Shown: in pieces, positions 41,880 to 50,354 of the stretch | Layout of the letters: every line of letters begins with the position of its first letter | How positions within the stretch are numbered: the stretch's first letter is position 1 | NCBI RefSeq assembly: GCF_014837235.1 | Contig: NZ_JACYFT010000004.1 | Coordinates: forward strand, 12,883 to 76,882 | Reading direction: 5' to 3' | Length of the DNA stretch: 64,000 nt | DNA from: Limnohabitans radicicola | GTDB taxonomy: Bacteria; Pseudomonadota; Gammaproteobacteria; Burkholderiales; Burkholderiaceae_C | Translations under genes and position numbers: made by a program | Notes under the pieces: generated by a model | Told to the model about the DNA's origin: nothing | Seen by the model: only the letters and a program-made list of their open reading frames with translations | Databases searched by the model: none

Positions 41880-42885
41880 TTCATGGTTCACTCTCAGCCG
41901 CGAGGACCAGGCTGAAGCACTCGAAGTAGCTGCCGCTCAAACCGGGCGCCCTCCGCATCTTCTGGAAAAAGACATCTGGGTGGTATGGACCTTGTCTGCC
42001 ATCTACGAATCAGCCCTTGCGGAGAAACTGACCTTCAAAGGTGGCACGTCGCTGTCCAAGGTATTCAAGATCATTGACCGCTTCTCGGAAGACATCGACC
42101 TGACCTACGACATCCGCGAAGTGGTTCCGGACCTGCTGCGCGACGGTAATCCGATCCCGGCTTCAGCGAGTCAAGCCAAAAGGATCACGGACCGGGTTCG
42201 CGATCGTTTACCACAGTGGATTGAGGGCGAAGTACTTCCGATCCTGCTGTCGGCTCTGGAGCGCGATGGGGTGCAGGCCAACTTGTCACTTGCTGGCGAT
42301 GAAAAAGAAAAGTTGATTTTGGCCTACGAGCCCATCAAGGTAGGCACTGGTTATGCGGCCTCCACCATTCAGCTAGAGTTTGGTGGCAGAGCCACGGGCG
42401 AACCTCACCAGCGACACGCCGTCGCATGTGACATGGCACCGGCAATTAATGGGATCGTGTTCCCAACGGCTCACCCCTTGGTGATGGCCGCTGAGCGCAC
42501 TTTCTGGGAAAAGGCCACGGCCGCTCACGTGTACTGCCGACAAGGTCGTCTGCGCGGTGAGCGCTATTCACGGCACTGGTATGACTTGGCCGCGATGGCC
42601 AATTCGGGACATGCCCAATCAGCGATTGATGACCTTGAACTTGCTCGCGCAGTGGCGGGACACAAGTCCATGTTTTTTGCTGAGAAAGATGTCGAGAAGA
42701 ATCCGATCGACTACAAGGCCGCCGTCAGCACCGAAATTCAGATAATTCCCGAGGGCGGGGCGCTCGAGGCACTCGAAAGAGACTACGCCGCAATGCTGGA
42801 AGACGGGTTGCTTTCCACTCATCAGCCAAGCTTCGACGAAGTCATCTCGACTTGCAAAAAGTTGCAAAATCGAATTAACAGATAA
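41872..42885 (+). CDS. AbiEii-type nucleotidyltransferase toxin
   Basis: The TTG at 41872 overlaps the antitoxin stop and has GAGG upstream; no ATG is available near. The product has 337 residues. The nucleotidyltransferase core is clear: FKGGTSLSKVFKIIDRFSEDIDLTYD holds GGTSLSK (57-63) and the metal-binding Asp74 and Asp76. C-terminal motifs (AERTFWEKATAAHVYCRQG, SRHWYDLAAM) are the conserved AbiEii part. Such toxins add nucleotides to tRNA acceptor ends, stop growth, and protect against other phages. Here it acts as a prophage-borne defence. Confidence 0.94.
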   Translation: MADSWFTLSREDQAEALEVAAAQTGRPPHLLEKDIWVVWTLSAIYESALAEKLTFKGGTSLSKVFKIIDRFSEDIDLTYDIREVVPDLLRDGNPIPASASQAKRITDRVRDRLPQWIEGEVLPILLSALERDGVQANLSLAGDEKEKLILAYEPIKVGTGYAASTIQLEFGGRATGEPHQRHAVACDMAPAINGIVFPTAHPLVMAAERTFWEKATAAHVYCRQGRLRGERYSRHWYDLAAMANSGHAQSAIDDLELARAVAGHKSMFFAEKDVEKNPIDYKAAVSTEIQIIPEGGALEALERDYAAMLEDGLLSTHQPSFDEVISTCKKLQNRINR

Positions 42886-42988
42886 CCCACTCTGAGATTG
42901 ACACACAGGCTTACGCGTTCGGAACGCAATGAAATCGTGAAACCTCATGGATTGAAAATACAAGGTCAGCATTTAAGGAGAATTTAAG

Positions 42989-43558
42989 ATGTCGGCACCG
43001 ATTGACCCAGCGTGGTGGGTAGAGGTCATCAACAAAGGGACTCTTGCGTTCGTCGCTTTTGTTGCAATGATTGTTGGACCCATTCTGCAGTGGCTCATCG
43101 CGAAGCGACAGACAGACCTTCAAAAAACTATCGCGCAGCGAACTGCCGCTGACAACGTATCTGCGAAGCGACAGATCTGGATTGATGAGCTGCGCAAAGA
43201 CATGTCCGAATTTCTGACCGTCATGGCGCGGCTGAATGAATTGCATCGACCAAATAAAGATATTTCACCAGAGGACGCAGCGAAGAACTTTGAGGACATA
43301 GCACAGTACAACTTCCGGGGCACTGAGCTAGGCATTCGCATAAAGCTGCGGCTCAATCCCAAAGAGGAAGAGCACAACAAGCTCGTATCGCTGCTAGGGT
43401 CGCTTAGCGATGCATCAGCAAACCCACCTCTCAACGAAACGCTGGAGCAAAAAGAGATCGCAAAAAGGGCTTTCTACGCTGCCCGTGACAAGGTAGTTGC
43501 GCACATGCAGACGATCCTAAAACACGAGTGGGAGCGCGTTAAAAAGGGCATAGTTTGA
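42989..43558 (+). CDS. Single-pass membrane protein of unknown function
   Basis: AAGGAG precedes the ATG. The 189-residue product has one membrane segment at about residues 17-37 (GTLAFVAFVAMIVGPILQWLIA) and then a basic, helical cytoplasmic part (KRQTDLQKTIAQRTAADNVSAKRQIWIDELRKDM). Its base composition is lower in GC than the phage genes, as is that of the next gene. It lies between AbiE and the proteasome-like gene and may be a partner of either. Function unknown. Confidence 0.75.
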   Translation: MSAPIDPAWWVEVINKGTLAFVAFVAMIVGPILQWLIAKRQTDLQKTIAQRTAADNVSAKRQIWIDELRKDMSEFLTVMARLNELHRPNKDISPEDAAKNFEDIAQYNFRGTELGIRIKLRLNPKEEEHNKLVSLLGSLSDASANPPLNETLEQKEIAKRAFYAARDKVVAHMQTILKHEWERVKKGIV

Positions 43559-43679
43559 CTATTGCTTCTGCGCCCGAAACACCAATAAAAAATGTGGCGC
43601 TCATGAGTAACGAGAAACGGTAGTGACTCAAGCTCGTGCGTTAGGTCTTCATTCGTTACGACAACCAACAAAAAACGAC

Positions 43680-44612
43680 ATGACAATTACTGCTGCGTGG
43701 GTAAGAACCCTCAAGGACTGCAAAGAGCTTGTCGTGGTATCTGACAGCCGCCTAAATGGCGGAAAGAAGATGGACTGCGGCCAGAAGGTTCACATGCTTC
43801 CGCGTTCAGATGCATTTATATGCTTTGCTGGCGATACATCCTGGGCTTATCCATTAATGCACCAGGTCATCTCAGCAATATCGACATATGAGCGATCCTC
43901 AAGCCGTGCTCAAGATATCGTTGAGCTAAAGAGTCACGTTCTTAAGGTATTCGAGAGCCTTCGAGAAGCGGTACACACTGCCAGCGGAGAAGAAGGAATT
44001 CCATCTGCCGAATTTCTTTTCGGTGGGTACTCATGGATCAGAAAGAAATTCATGATCTGGCGGATTCATTTCCAAAAGGGAATGAATAGCTTTGAAGCCA
44101 ATCCTGCCAAGGAGTGGAAGGGCAATCCTTGGATATTCGCGGGTGACACAGAGTACGTTGAACAGGCCCGTGAGGATTTATCCACAATGTTGAAAGTGCG
44201 TGGACGTGCGCCACACCAAGTGGAAAAATTCAAGTTAGATTGGGAACCGTTTGAAGTTATTCGCGACATGTTGCGAAAGGTCGATGGCAATAAGAAAACC
44301 CACAAAGAGGCATCCATTGGTGGCGCCCCTCAAATACTGAAGATATACGAGCATCTCAGTTCAAAATACTTGGCAGTCGACTGGAAGATCAATCATCAAG
44401 AAAACGGCGATGGGGTTTATGTATGTGGCCGAAAAATTCTTGGATATGAGAATCCAAGCCTTTGGATACTTAACCCTGACACCTTAATCACAAGGCATCT
44501 TCATTATTCAGAGTCAGAAGTTGAAGCCACGGACGAAACTACAGAAGAGGAACCTTACGATCTAACTAGAAAATCGACCACTCTCTCCGCTACAAGGAAT
44601 CCAGGAAAATGA
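43680..44612 (+). CDS. Predicted Ntn-hydrolase, proteasome-beta/HslV-like
   Basis: I chose the ATG at 43680 (310 residues) because removal of Met would expose Thr at position 1. The start TITAAWVR, the Asp in VVVSDSRLNGG, the Lys in GQKVHMLPR and the strand DAFICFAGDTSWAYPL match the order Thr1, Asp17, Lys33 and the GFAGGTADA-type strand of HslV and 20S beta subunits, with an insertion of a few residues. The C-terminal half is not recognised. A stand-alone protein of this length is larger than HslV. The GTG at 43623 is an alternative start that would bury the Thr. Low local GC suggests transfer. Confidence 0.7.
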   Translation: MTITAAWVRTLKDCKELVVVSDSRLNGGKKMDCGQKVHMLPRSDAFICFAGDTSWAYPLMHQVISAISTYERSSSRAQDIVELKSHVLKVFESLREAVHTASGEEGIPSAEFLFGGYSWIRKKFMIWRIHFQKGMNSFEANPAKEWKGNPWIFAGDTEYVEQAREDLSTMLKVRGRAPHQVEKFKLDWEPFEVIRDMLRKVDGNKKTHKEASIGGAPQILKIYEHLSSKYLAVDWKINHQENGDGVYVCGRKILGYENPSLWILNPDTLITRHLHYSESEVEATDETTEEEPYDLTRKSTTLSATRNPGK

Positions 44613-44672
44613 TTTCTAGTCCTGAGTGCCAGGCTAGTTGTCTATCGATCGTCAACAATCGCATGCAGCCAT

Positions 44673-45629
44673 TCATAGTGCCAAGCGATACTGTCCGTAC
44701 CTTCGCTGGCGAACAACTAGTTTTTCGTAAGCATATAACGGCCCTTCATACTGAGGGATACCACGATTAGATCTCTTCAGCTTGAAAACATCTATCGGAC
44801 GCTCGCTGCCTAACCCAGCCTCCCGCATGAGGAACTCCGCAGACTGTGCCTGATTACGATGCTTCCAGAGTGCCGAGAACAGACGCGCCTGGGCCTCCGT
44901 CAAATGAATGGGGCCATGTGGCCATCCCTCCAGATGCACCCAGGCGAAATCGTCACTGAATGGGCCATGGACAGCCACGCCTGGGATGTTGTCCTGCAAG
45001 ACGTCCGCGTTCTCACCTTGGTCTGGATCGAGCAGCCGCAATGCCAAGCCATGGAGGGCAAACCGGTCTTCCAGTTGCCACCAAGTAGCCGTTCCGGCCA
45101 GCGGCTCCAGTGATGAGCGCACTAAAGGCCGGGGCGTGATCACCCAACTTTGACTGCGTGTCTCAGGTCCATGAAAAATCCGCAGCCCATGGCGCTCCAC
45201 CAGGTCAATACGGCGTGCCAACACCACCGGCCGCTTCTTGTGCCGCCCAATGTCCCACACACCATCGACGATCTGAGTGGTCGTGGCGTGCGGCGAAATG
45301 TCCAGTGCGCCGCGCAGCTTGCGGATCAACCATTCGTCGTCCAGCCGCCAACTGCGCTGACTGGCCGGATCCAGCGCAAACGGCCCACAGTCCGGGCACT
45401 GCACCATGAGTCCTTCATCACTCCTGAAAATCGGCCCACGGTACAGGCCGCAGAAAGCGCATTCGGCATCCCGGCTGTTGGCTACACCAGGCACAACCGC
45501 CTTCGCTTGCTTGAGCAGCTGCAGTGCAACTTTTTCTTCATCGTGCAGGCTGCTTTCGAAGGATGCACTGCCCCGCAGAAACATCAAAGCGGCCAGGCTG
45601 ATGGCCTGCTGATTGGGTGTCAACTCCAT
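44673..45629 (-). CDS. Zinc-ribbon protein of unknown function in an SOS-type unit
   Basis: This 318-residue protein has two CxxC pairs 17 residues apart (Cys57/Cys60 in CAFC, Cys78/Cys81 in CPDC), a zinc ribbon after a helical N-terminus. Its end (LTEAQARLFSALWKHRNQAQSAEFLMREAGLG...YAYEKLVVRQRRYGQYRL) looks like a winged helix. It follows the 413-residue gene by 7 bases and is expressed with it. DNA binding is likely. No known family can be named. Confidence 0.75.
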   Translation of the reverse strand: MELTPNQQAISLAALMFLRGSASFESSLHDEEKVALQLLKQAKAVVPGVANSRDAECAFCGLYRGPIFRSDEGLMVQCPDCGPFALDPASQRSWRLDDEWLIRKLRGALDISPHATTTQIVDGVWDIGRHKKRPVVLARRIDLVERHGLRIFHGPETRSQSWVITPRPLVRSSLEPLAGTATWWQLEDRFALHGLALRLLDPDQGENADVLQDNIPGVAVHGPFSDDFAWVHLEGWPHGPIHLTEAQARLFSALWKHRNQAQSAEFLMREAGLGSERPIDVFKLKRSNRGIPQYEGPLYAYEKLVVRQRRYGQYRLAL

Positions 45630-45636
45630 TCACACC

Positions 45637-46878
45637 TCATTCGAACAAGCTGCTGGCCATGACTTCAGGCTGTTCCTGCTCCCGGTCGGGTTTGAGCACC
45701 TGCTGCGCCTTCAGGATGCCCAGCTGAACCAGGTAACCCTCCAACTGCGCACGCAGCTTCTCATCGAACTTGTGCAGGTTCAGTCGCCCCTTGCTGGTGA
45801 TCTCCACACTGACCACCTGACAGCGGCTCTTGCCCTGCATCGGCGCCAGATAAAAGTTGAGCACCGCTGCCTGGATGGTCCAGCCGCGTGCGAGTGGGTT
45901 TTCTGCGCCGAAATAGTCCTGTAACAGCTCCGTCACGCAGCGCTGATCGCTGGCCGCACTGGCCGTGCATTCCATTTTGAGTTGACGGCATTCGCTGACC
46001 ACGATCACGCTCTTGACCTGCAGGCCAACGAATCCGTCATCGATGGCCTGCGGGATGTTCAGACCCAACCGAAGTGTGGACAGGTTCAGTCGCGGCGCCT
46101 GGATCCGCTGCGCATCGGCATCCACACCCAGCAGGTGCCTGGCAAACGCCTCGCACAGCATGGAGTGGTACTTGGCTCCGCCACGGATGATGGTGCGGGC
46201 CACACCGGTGGCCTGGGCGTACTCGAGCACCATGTGGATGTTCGGACTGCCCACGCGTCGCTGCAACTGGCTGCCCTCGAACTCCAGCTTGGCCGTGGCC
46301 AGGTCCTTGGCATGGATGGAGATCAGCTGCGTGCCGCGTGCCCGGTCCAGCACATTGACCACGCACACCTCCCCGCACCCCAGCTCCCGCTGGTAGAAGC
46401 CTTTGATGGCGTCACCGAATGCGGCGATCGACACCTCGTCACGCTTGATGGTCCGCTTGAGGCCCAGGTCATGCTGCTGGGCTTGCTGGCCATGGTGGTC
46501 CAGGTATTCGATTTCCGCTGCGGCCTCGAACAGCACCGGGTAGTGGACGTACAGCCAGAAGGCCCGGTGCAGATCACTCTTGCAGGCAATGAGGCCCACC
46601 AATTCGGCCGGTCGATCATGGGCGGCCTGGAACATGGCCTGTTTGCCCAGCGGGTGGGCCAGCTGGGTACTGGCATGCAGTCCCGCCACGATGCGGTCAC
46701 GCATGGCCACCACGGGATGCGCCTGAATCAGCCCGATCAAGCGTCTTGAGGTCTGGACCGTGTCGCTCCATGCCCAGCCCTCGGGCATGGGCAAGGCGTG
46801 GCGCTCGATGAAGGTTTTGAGGGTGTCGTCGACAGGCAGGCTCAGCAATATGTCGGCGTAGGTTTGGTTTCGGCTCAC
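45637..46878 (-). CDS. Protein of unknown function under a LexA-type promoter
   Basis: The 413-residue product has a helical N-terminal half (YADILLSLPVDDTLKTFIERHALPMPEGW, KSDLHRAFWLYVHYPVLFEAAAEIEYLDHHGQQ) and a mixed C-terminal half (NLSTLRLGLNIPQAIDDGFVGLQVKSVIVV). No motif of a known enzyme is visible. It is the first gene of a two-gene unit behind the promoter at 46969-47003. It lies in the prophage flank next to the recombinase trio. A damage-induced role is inferred from the promoter only. Confidence 0.75.
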   Translation of the reverse strand: MSRNQTYADILLSLPVDDTLKTFIERHALPMPEGWAWSDTVQTSRRLIGLIQAHPVVAMRDRIVAGLHASTQLAHPLGKQAMFQAAHDRPAELVGLIACKSDLHRAFWLYVHYPVLFEAAAEIEYLDHHGQQAQQHDLGLKRTIKRDEVSIAAFGDAIKGFYQRELGCGEVCVVNVLDRARGTQLISIHAKDLATAKLEFEGSQLQRRVGSPNIHMVLEYAQATGVARTIIRGGAKYHSMLCEAFARHLLGVDADAQRIQAPRLNLSTLRLGLNIPQAIDDGFVGLQVKSVIVVSECRQLKMECTASAASDQRCVTELLQDYFGAENPLARGWTIQAAVLNFYLAPMQGKSRCQVVSVEITSKGRLNLHKFDEKLRAQLEGYLVQLGILKAQQVLKPDREQEQPEVMASSLFE

Positions 46879-46968
46879 GAATATCTCCTTGTTGTTTTTC
46901 GTTGGGCAATGAGGCGTCTGAACCCCTGATCCTTCGACCTGGGGCTTTTGGTGGTTTTCGCCGGATTG

Positions 46969-47003
46969 CTGGATAAATATACAGCTTTTCGGAAATCTGT
47001 CAA
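46969..47003 (-). promoter_or_regulatory. Sigma70 promoter overlapped by a LexA-like SOS box
   Basis: On the minus strand TTGACA (47003-46998) is followed after 16 bases by TATATT (46981-46976). The sequence CTGTATATTTATCCAG (46984-46969) overlaps the -10 and matches the CTG-N10-CAG SOS box with an AT-rich centre. It lies about 90 bases ahead of the gene starting at 46878. LexA bound here would block the promoter until DNA damage. Confidence 0.75.
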
Positions 47004-47395
47004 AACCGTCGCTCCAGGCCGCATGGTTGCTGGGAGGTTTCAGAAAAAGCCAGTATTCATGCGGCTTTGTGCTCTCAAGCGCGTTGATGGGCCTCTAAAA
47101 CAAAGACTCGAATTTGGGTGTTTTGGCTACGATTTCCGAGGTCAGATTTGATCAATCAAAGCCCCTCGATGAACCACTTCCAAACCCCAGTCCAAGGCAA
47201 TCCGGCCGAGAAAAGTGGGTACCTCTCCCTCTCGCAAATCGCTCACCTGTTCGCACAAGCGGTCGTAGATCAACACCAAGCCCTTACACAGGCGAACAGC
47301 AGTTGGGTATATGCGACTGATCGAGACAAGTTCCTCGACTTCCATGCCTTCCAGAGCGTCAATGCAAACCCGTCTACACACCTGGAATCACAGTC
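47004..47395. other. Gene-poor spacer before the recombinase trio
   Basis: Several short frames cross this stretch on both strands, but none has a ribosome site or protein-like composition that convinces. No tRNA, terminator or clear repeat is seen. It probably holds the promoter of the DUF2924 gene. Confidence 0.4.
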
Positions 47396-47866
47396 TTGAA
47401 AAACACCGCCCCGCCGATGCGCGACATCCTGCGCGCCAACCAAATCTCCGAAAAGCTTCACGCGCTCCCGACCATGAAAATGCCCGAGCTCTGGGCTCTG
47501 TGGGATCAATTCTTTATGCACCGCCCGGCCCGGCCTAACCGCACACACATCGAGTCACGCTTGATCTACAAGCTGCAAGAGCAGGCCTATGGCGCCCTGC
47601 CCAGCAGTACCCGCGACATGCTGGCCGACTACGGTGCCCGGTTCTCGAAGATCGAAACCGCTGCCCCATCCACCCGGACATTGCTCCCGGGCACCACACT
47701 CATGCGTGAATTTGATGGCCACCAATACAAGGTCACGGTGCTCCCCACGGGTGGCTATGAATTCGACGGTCAGCGGTACAAGAGTTTGTCGGCCATTGCC
47801 AAGTTGATCACCGGCACGCAATGGTCCGGACCGGCCTTCTTTGGCTTGAAAGGCAAGAAGACATGA
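47396..47866 (+). CDS. DUF2924 protein paired with serine recombinase
   Basis: The product has 156 residues from a TTG at 47396; an ATG at 47417 is a shorter alternative. The DUF2924 core is plain: LPTMKMPELWALWDQFFMHRPARPNRTHIESRLIYKLQEQAYG, then LPGTTLMREFDGHQYKVTVLPTGGYEFDGQRYKSLSAIAKLITGT and WSGPAFFGLK. DUF2924 genes almost always lie just before a recombinase gene, as here with an ATGA overlap. Its role is unknown, but it probably binds DNA or aids the recombinase. Confidence 0.93.
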   Translation: MKNTAPPMRDILRANQISEKLHALPTMKMPELWALWDQFFMHRPARPNRTHIESRLIYKLQEQAYGALPSSTRDMLADYGARFSKIETAAPSTRTLLPGTTLMREFDGHQYKVTVLPTGGYEFDGQRYKSLSAIAKLITGTQWSGPAFFGLKGKKT

Positions 47867-49224
47867 GCGAGACGCAACAAGTCACTCTCAAGCGCTGCGC
47901 GGTGTATTGCCGCGTCTCTTCGGACGAACGGCTGGATCAAACCTTCAACTCCATCGATGCCCAGCGTGAAGCTGGCGCGGCATTCATCGCCAGTCAGCGC
48001 GCCGAGGGCTGGGAGCAAGTCGAAGATAACTACGAAGACCCGGGCTTCACCGGCGGCAATATGGATCGCCCAGGGCTCAAGCGTCTCTTGCAAGACATCC
48101 AGGACGGCAAGATCGACATCGTGGTGGTCTACAAGATTGACCGGCTTTCGCGGTCACTCGCTGACTTTGCCAAGATGATTCAGCTCTTTGATCGGTACAA
48201 GGCCAGCTTCAGTTCCGTCACCCAACAGATCAATTCAGCCACGTCCATGGGACGCCTGATGCTCAACGTCCTGCTGTCTTTCGCTCAATTCGAGCGCGAG
48301 GTGACTGGTGAGCGCATTCGCGACAAATTCGCCGCCTCCAAGCGCAAAGGCATGTGGATGGGCGGTCAAGTGCCGATGGGCTACTGCGTGGACAACCGAA
48401 AGTTGGTGGTGGTGCCAGAGGAGGCTGAGGTGGTGCGGCAAATCTTTGACTCGTTTGTTGCAACACGTTCGACCACCCTCATGGTCAAGCAGCTCGTAGA
48501 GCAAGGCGTCACGAGCAAGAACGGCAAGCCACTGAGCAAGCAGGCTCTCTACACCATCCTGCACAACCGACTGTACATCGGCGATATTGGGCACAAGGGC
48601 GACTTTTATCCAGGCCAGCACGAGGCCTTGATTGATCAGTCGCAATGGGACCGCGTGCAAGAGATCATGGCCCAGAACAGCCGGGACCGGGCTCGCGACA
48701 CCTTCGGTCAGAAATGCAGGCACGGCTTCTTGCTGCGCGGGATGATGTTTACGGCCGATGGGGACCTCTACCTGCCGATGGCCACCCGCAAGACCAGCGG
48801 CAAGCTGTACCGCTACTACGTGGTCAACAAAAACCAAAAAATGGGAGCTGGCACCGTGGAATTTACCAATCTGCCTGCGGCGGGCATCGAGAAATCCGTG
48901 ATGGAGAAGGTGCTCGAGGTACTGCGTTCCGGTCAGATGGTCCACAAATGCTGGGAGCAGGTGTGCAGCCTCAACCCCAAGTTGACCGAACCTGAGGCCA
49001 TGGTGCTGTTCTTCAAAAACACGGCGGGCATATGGGACCAGTTGGCCACGCAAGCCAAACAGGACATCGTGCGCACGCTGATCAAACGCATCACCGTCGC
49101 CCCAGAAGGCCTGCATCTGGACTGGCGATTTGAGGCCTGGGGCGCACTGATCGGCCTGCCGCCAAAGAACCTGGCCGGATATGAAAAGCTGGAATATGAC
49201 CTGCGTGAATTGGAGATCGCATGA
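47863..49224 (+). CDS. Large serine recombinase, candidate prophage integrase
   Basis: The product has 453 residues. The resolvase catalytic domain is at about 11-160, with nucleophile Ser19 in YCRVSSDERLDQ and the conserved YKIDRLSRS and LLSFAQFEREVTGERIRDK. The recombinase domain follows (KGMWMGGQVPMGYC, AEVVRQIFDSFV, LYTILHNRLYIG), then a shortened zinc-ribbon/coiled-coil region. Members act as integrases or transposases. No tyrosine integrase occurs in the prophage, so this is the likely integration enzyme. It overlaps both neighbours by 4 bases. Confidence 0.93.
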   Translation: MSETQQVTLKRCAVYCRVSSDERLDQTFNSIDAQREAGAAFIASQRAEGWEQVEDNYEDPGFTGGNMDRPGLKRLLQDIQDGKIDIVVVYKIDRLSRSLADFAKMIQLFDRYKASFSSVTQQINSATSMGRLMLNVLLSFAQFEREVTGERIRDKFAASKRKGMWMGGQVPMGYCVDNRKLVVVPEEAEVVRQIFDSFVATRSTTLMVKQLVEQGVTSKNGKPLSKQALYTILHNRLYIGDIGHKGDFYPGQHEALIDQSQWDRVQEIMAQNSRDRARDTFGQKCRHGFLLRGMMFTADGDLYLPMATRKTSGKLYRYYVVNKNQKMGAGTVEFTNLPAAGIEKSVMEKVLEVLRSGQMVHKCWEQVCSLNPKLTEPEAMVLFFKNTAGIWDQLATQAKQDIVRTLIKRITVAPEGLHLDWRFEAWGALIGLPPKNLAGYEKLEYDLRELEIA

Positions 49225-49667
49225 ATAACGCACAGTCGGTGGGCAACAGCGTGGCCAGCACCTCAAATCAAGTGGAGTTCAGCACCTTCATACCACTGAA
49301 GTTCGTCAAACGCGGTGGGCACAGCGTTGTTGAGCCCCCAGAAAACGTCGCCCAGGTGATCAAAGACCACGCTCAACTACCGGACACCAAACTGGTTGAA
49401 GGGCTCACACGCGCCTTTTACTGGCAGCGACTCATCGACGAGGGCATCGTGCGCAGTGGCGTCGAAATTGCCAGGCAGGAGGGCCTGGATCAGGCCACCG
49501 TCAATGAATGCATGCGCTTGACGCTGCTGGATCCCAAAATCATCGACAGCATCCTTCAAGGCACCCAGCCCAAGGGGCTGAACCTGCACTGGTTCACCAA
49601 ACACACCATTCCGGCCCTGTGGAGTGAGCAACACGGAAAGTTTCAAGCCATCGCCGACAGCCAATGA
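49221..49667 (+). CDS. Small protein of the recombinase trio (HTH-like)
   Basis: The 148-residue protein overlaps the recombinase stop (ATGA). Its centre (RAFYWQRLIDEGIVRSGVEIARQEGLDQATVNECMRLTLLDPKIIDSIL) looks like the ParB/KorB-type helix-turn-helix found next to DUF2924 recombinases. The rest is unmarked. It could be a directionality or accessory factor. It is the last gene before the defence island. Confidence 0.8.
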   Translation: MNNAQSVGNSVASTSNQVEFSTFIPLKFVKRGGHSVVEPPENVAQVIKDHAQLPDTKLVEGLTRAFYWQRLIDEGIVRSGVEIARQEGLDQATVNECMRLTLLDPKIIDSILQGTQPKGLNLHWFTKHTIPALWSEQHGKFQAIADSQ

Positions 49668-49886
49668 GTCGGTGATCTGGTGGACCGGGGATCCGGGCCA
49701 CACCCTGCACCTTCAAATTCACGTGCAAATCGAATGCACCAGTAGAAACGGCTCCAAAGGAGCAGTACACCTCCATCTGCAATTCAGTAAATCGGAGGGT
49801 CTAGGAAGTCCGCGTTGAGACAATCTATCGGCATCAACTGGTAGACCTCGCCAATAACTTGGCAGCTAGAATCGCATGAAACTACT

Positions 49887-50354
49887 ATGCCCGGACTGAA
49901 ACACTCCTCGTTTTGCATCGAACTCCTACGTCGCGTCGCCGAGGAGGCCGCGGCCGACTTCTCCGGGGTAGGTTTCATCTGCTATAGCGACCTCTCAAGC
50001 CTGCCGCATCTGGCGTTGAGTGTTCCTCAGGACTCGATTCACTCGCTGCCCATCTTTGGAGTGAACGCTATCGGGGCCTTCCTAGCAAAGGCGTCCCGTG
50101 CGTCATCGTTGCTTCACGACGGATTTCATCTCGTCGCCGCTCAGGGCTTTGCACTTACACATGTGTGCCGTTTTATCGCTCCTGCAATTCCTCCTGATCA
50201 ATCAGGCCTACAGCTAACCGCCGGTGCACGACACATGTCGGCACAACTGGCATCTAGAGCCCATGGCATTGAGGCTGCGGCTCTTATGGCAAAGGACGGG
50301 ACTGGTGTCGTCTATGAGTGCGGCATCAAGATCTTCGAAGAGCAGTTGCGATGA
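49887..50354 (+). CDS. DisA_N/DAC-like protein, possible diadenylate cyclase or nucleotide sensor
   Basis: The product has 155 residues, close to one DAC domain. LLHDGFHLVAAQGFALTHVCRF (HDG at 77-79) aligns with the PLHDGA...C strand region of CdaA/DisA. GARHMSAQLASRAHGIEAAALMAKDGTGVVYECG (Arg115-His116) aligns with GTRHRAAVGISE...SEETGGVSVAKNG. Both active-site motifs are altered, DGA to DGF and RHR to RHM, so activity is uncertain; related variants have been proposed as nucleotide sensors. It overlaps the membrane effector gene by 4 bases, so the two work together. Confidence 0.75.
   Translation: MPGLKHSSFCIELLRRVAEEAAADFSGVGFICYSDLSSLPHLALSVPQDSIHSLPIFGVNAIGAFLAKASRASSLLHDGFHLVAAQGFALTHVCRFIAPAIPPDQSGLQLTAGARHMSAQLASRAHGIEAAALMAKDGTGVVYECGIKIFEEQLR

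Larger units (their letters stand above)
9600..49700. mobile_element. HK97-like siphophage prophage with moron and recombinase genes (approximate ends)
   Basis: An almost unbroken set of phage modules runs from the Rz gene (9727) to the early HTH gene (41083) on the minus strand: lysis, tail, head, packaging, methylase, replication. From 41.2 to 49.7 kb accessory genes and a serine recombinase follow. The left limit lies between the XRE gene and Rz. The right limit is taken as the end of the small gene after the recombinase, since the defence genes beyond are not phage-like. I could not find a convincing att core by eye in 9592-9726 against 49668-49886, so the ends are approximate. The prophage may be defective because its primase-helicase is interrupted. 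Confidence 0.75.

Noticed and set aside
47142..47381. Short frames on both strands before the DUF2924 gene
   Set aside because: No ribosome sites and no recognisable domain; they lie in a probable promoter region.
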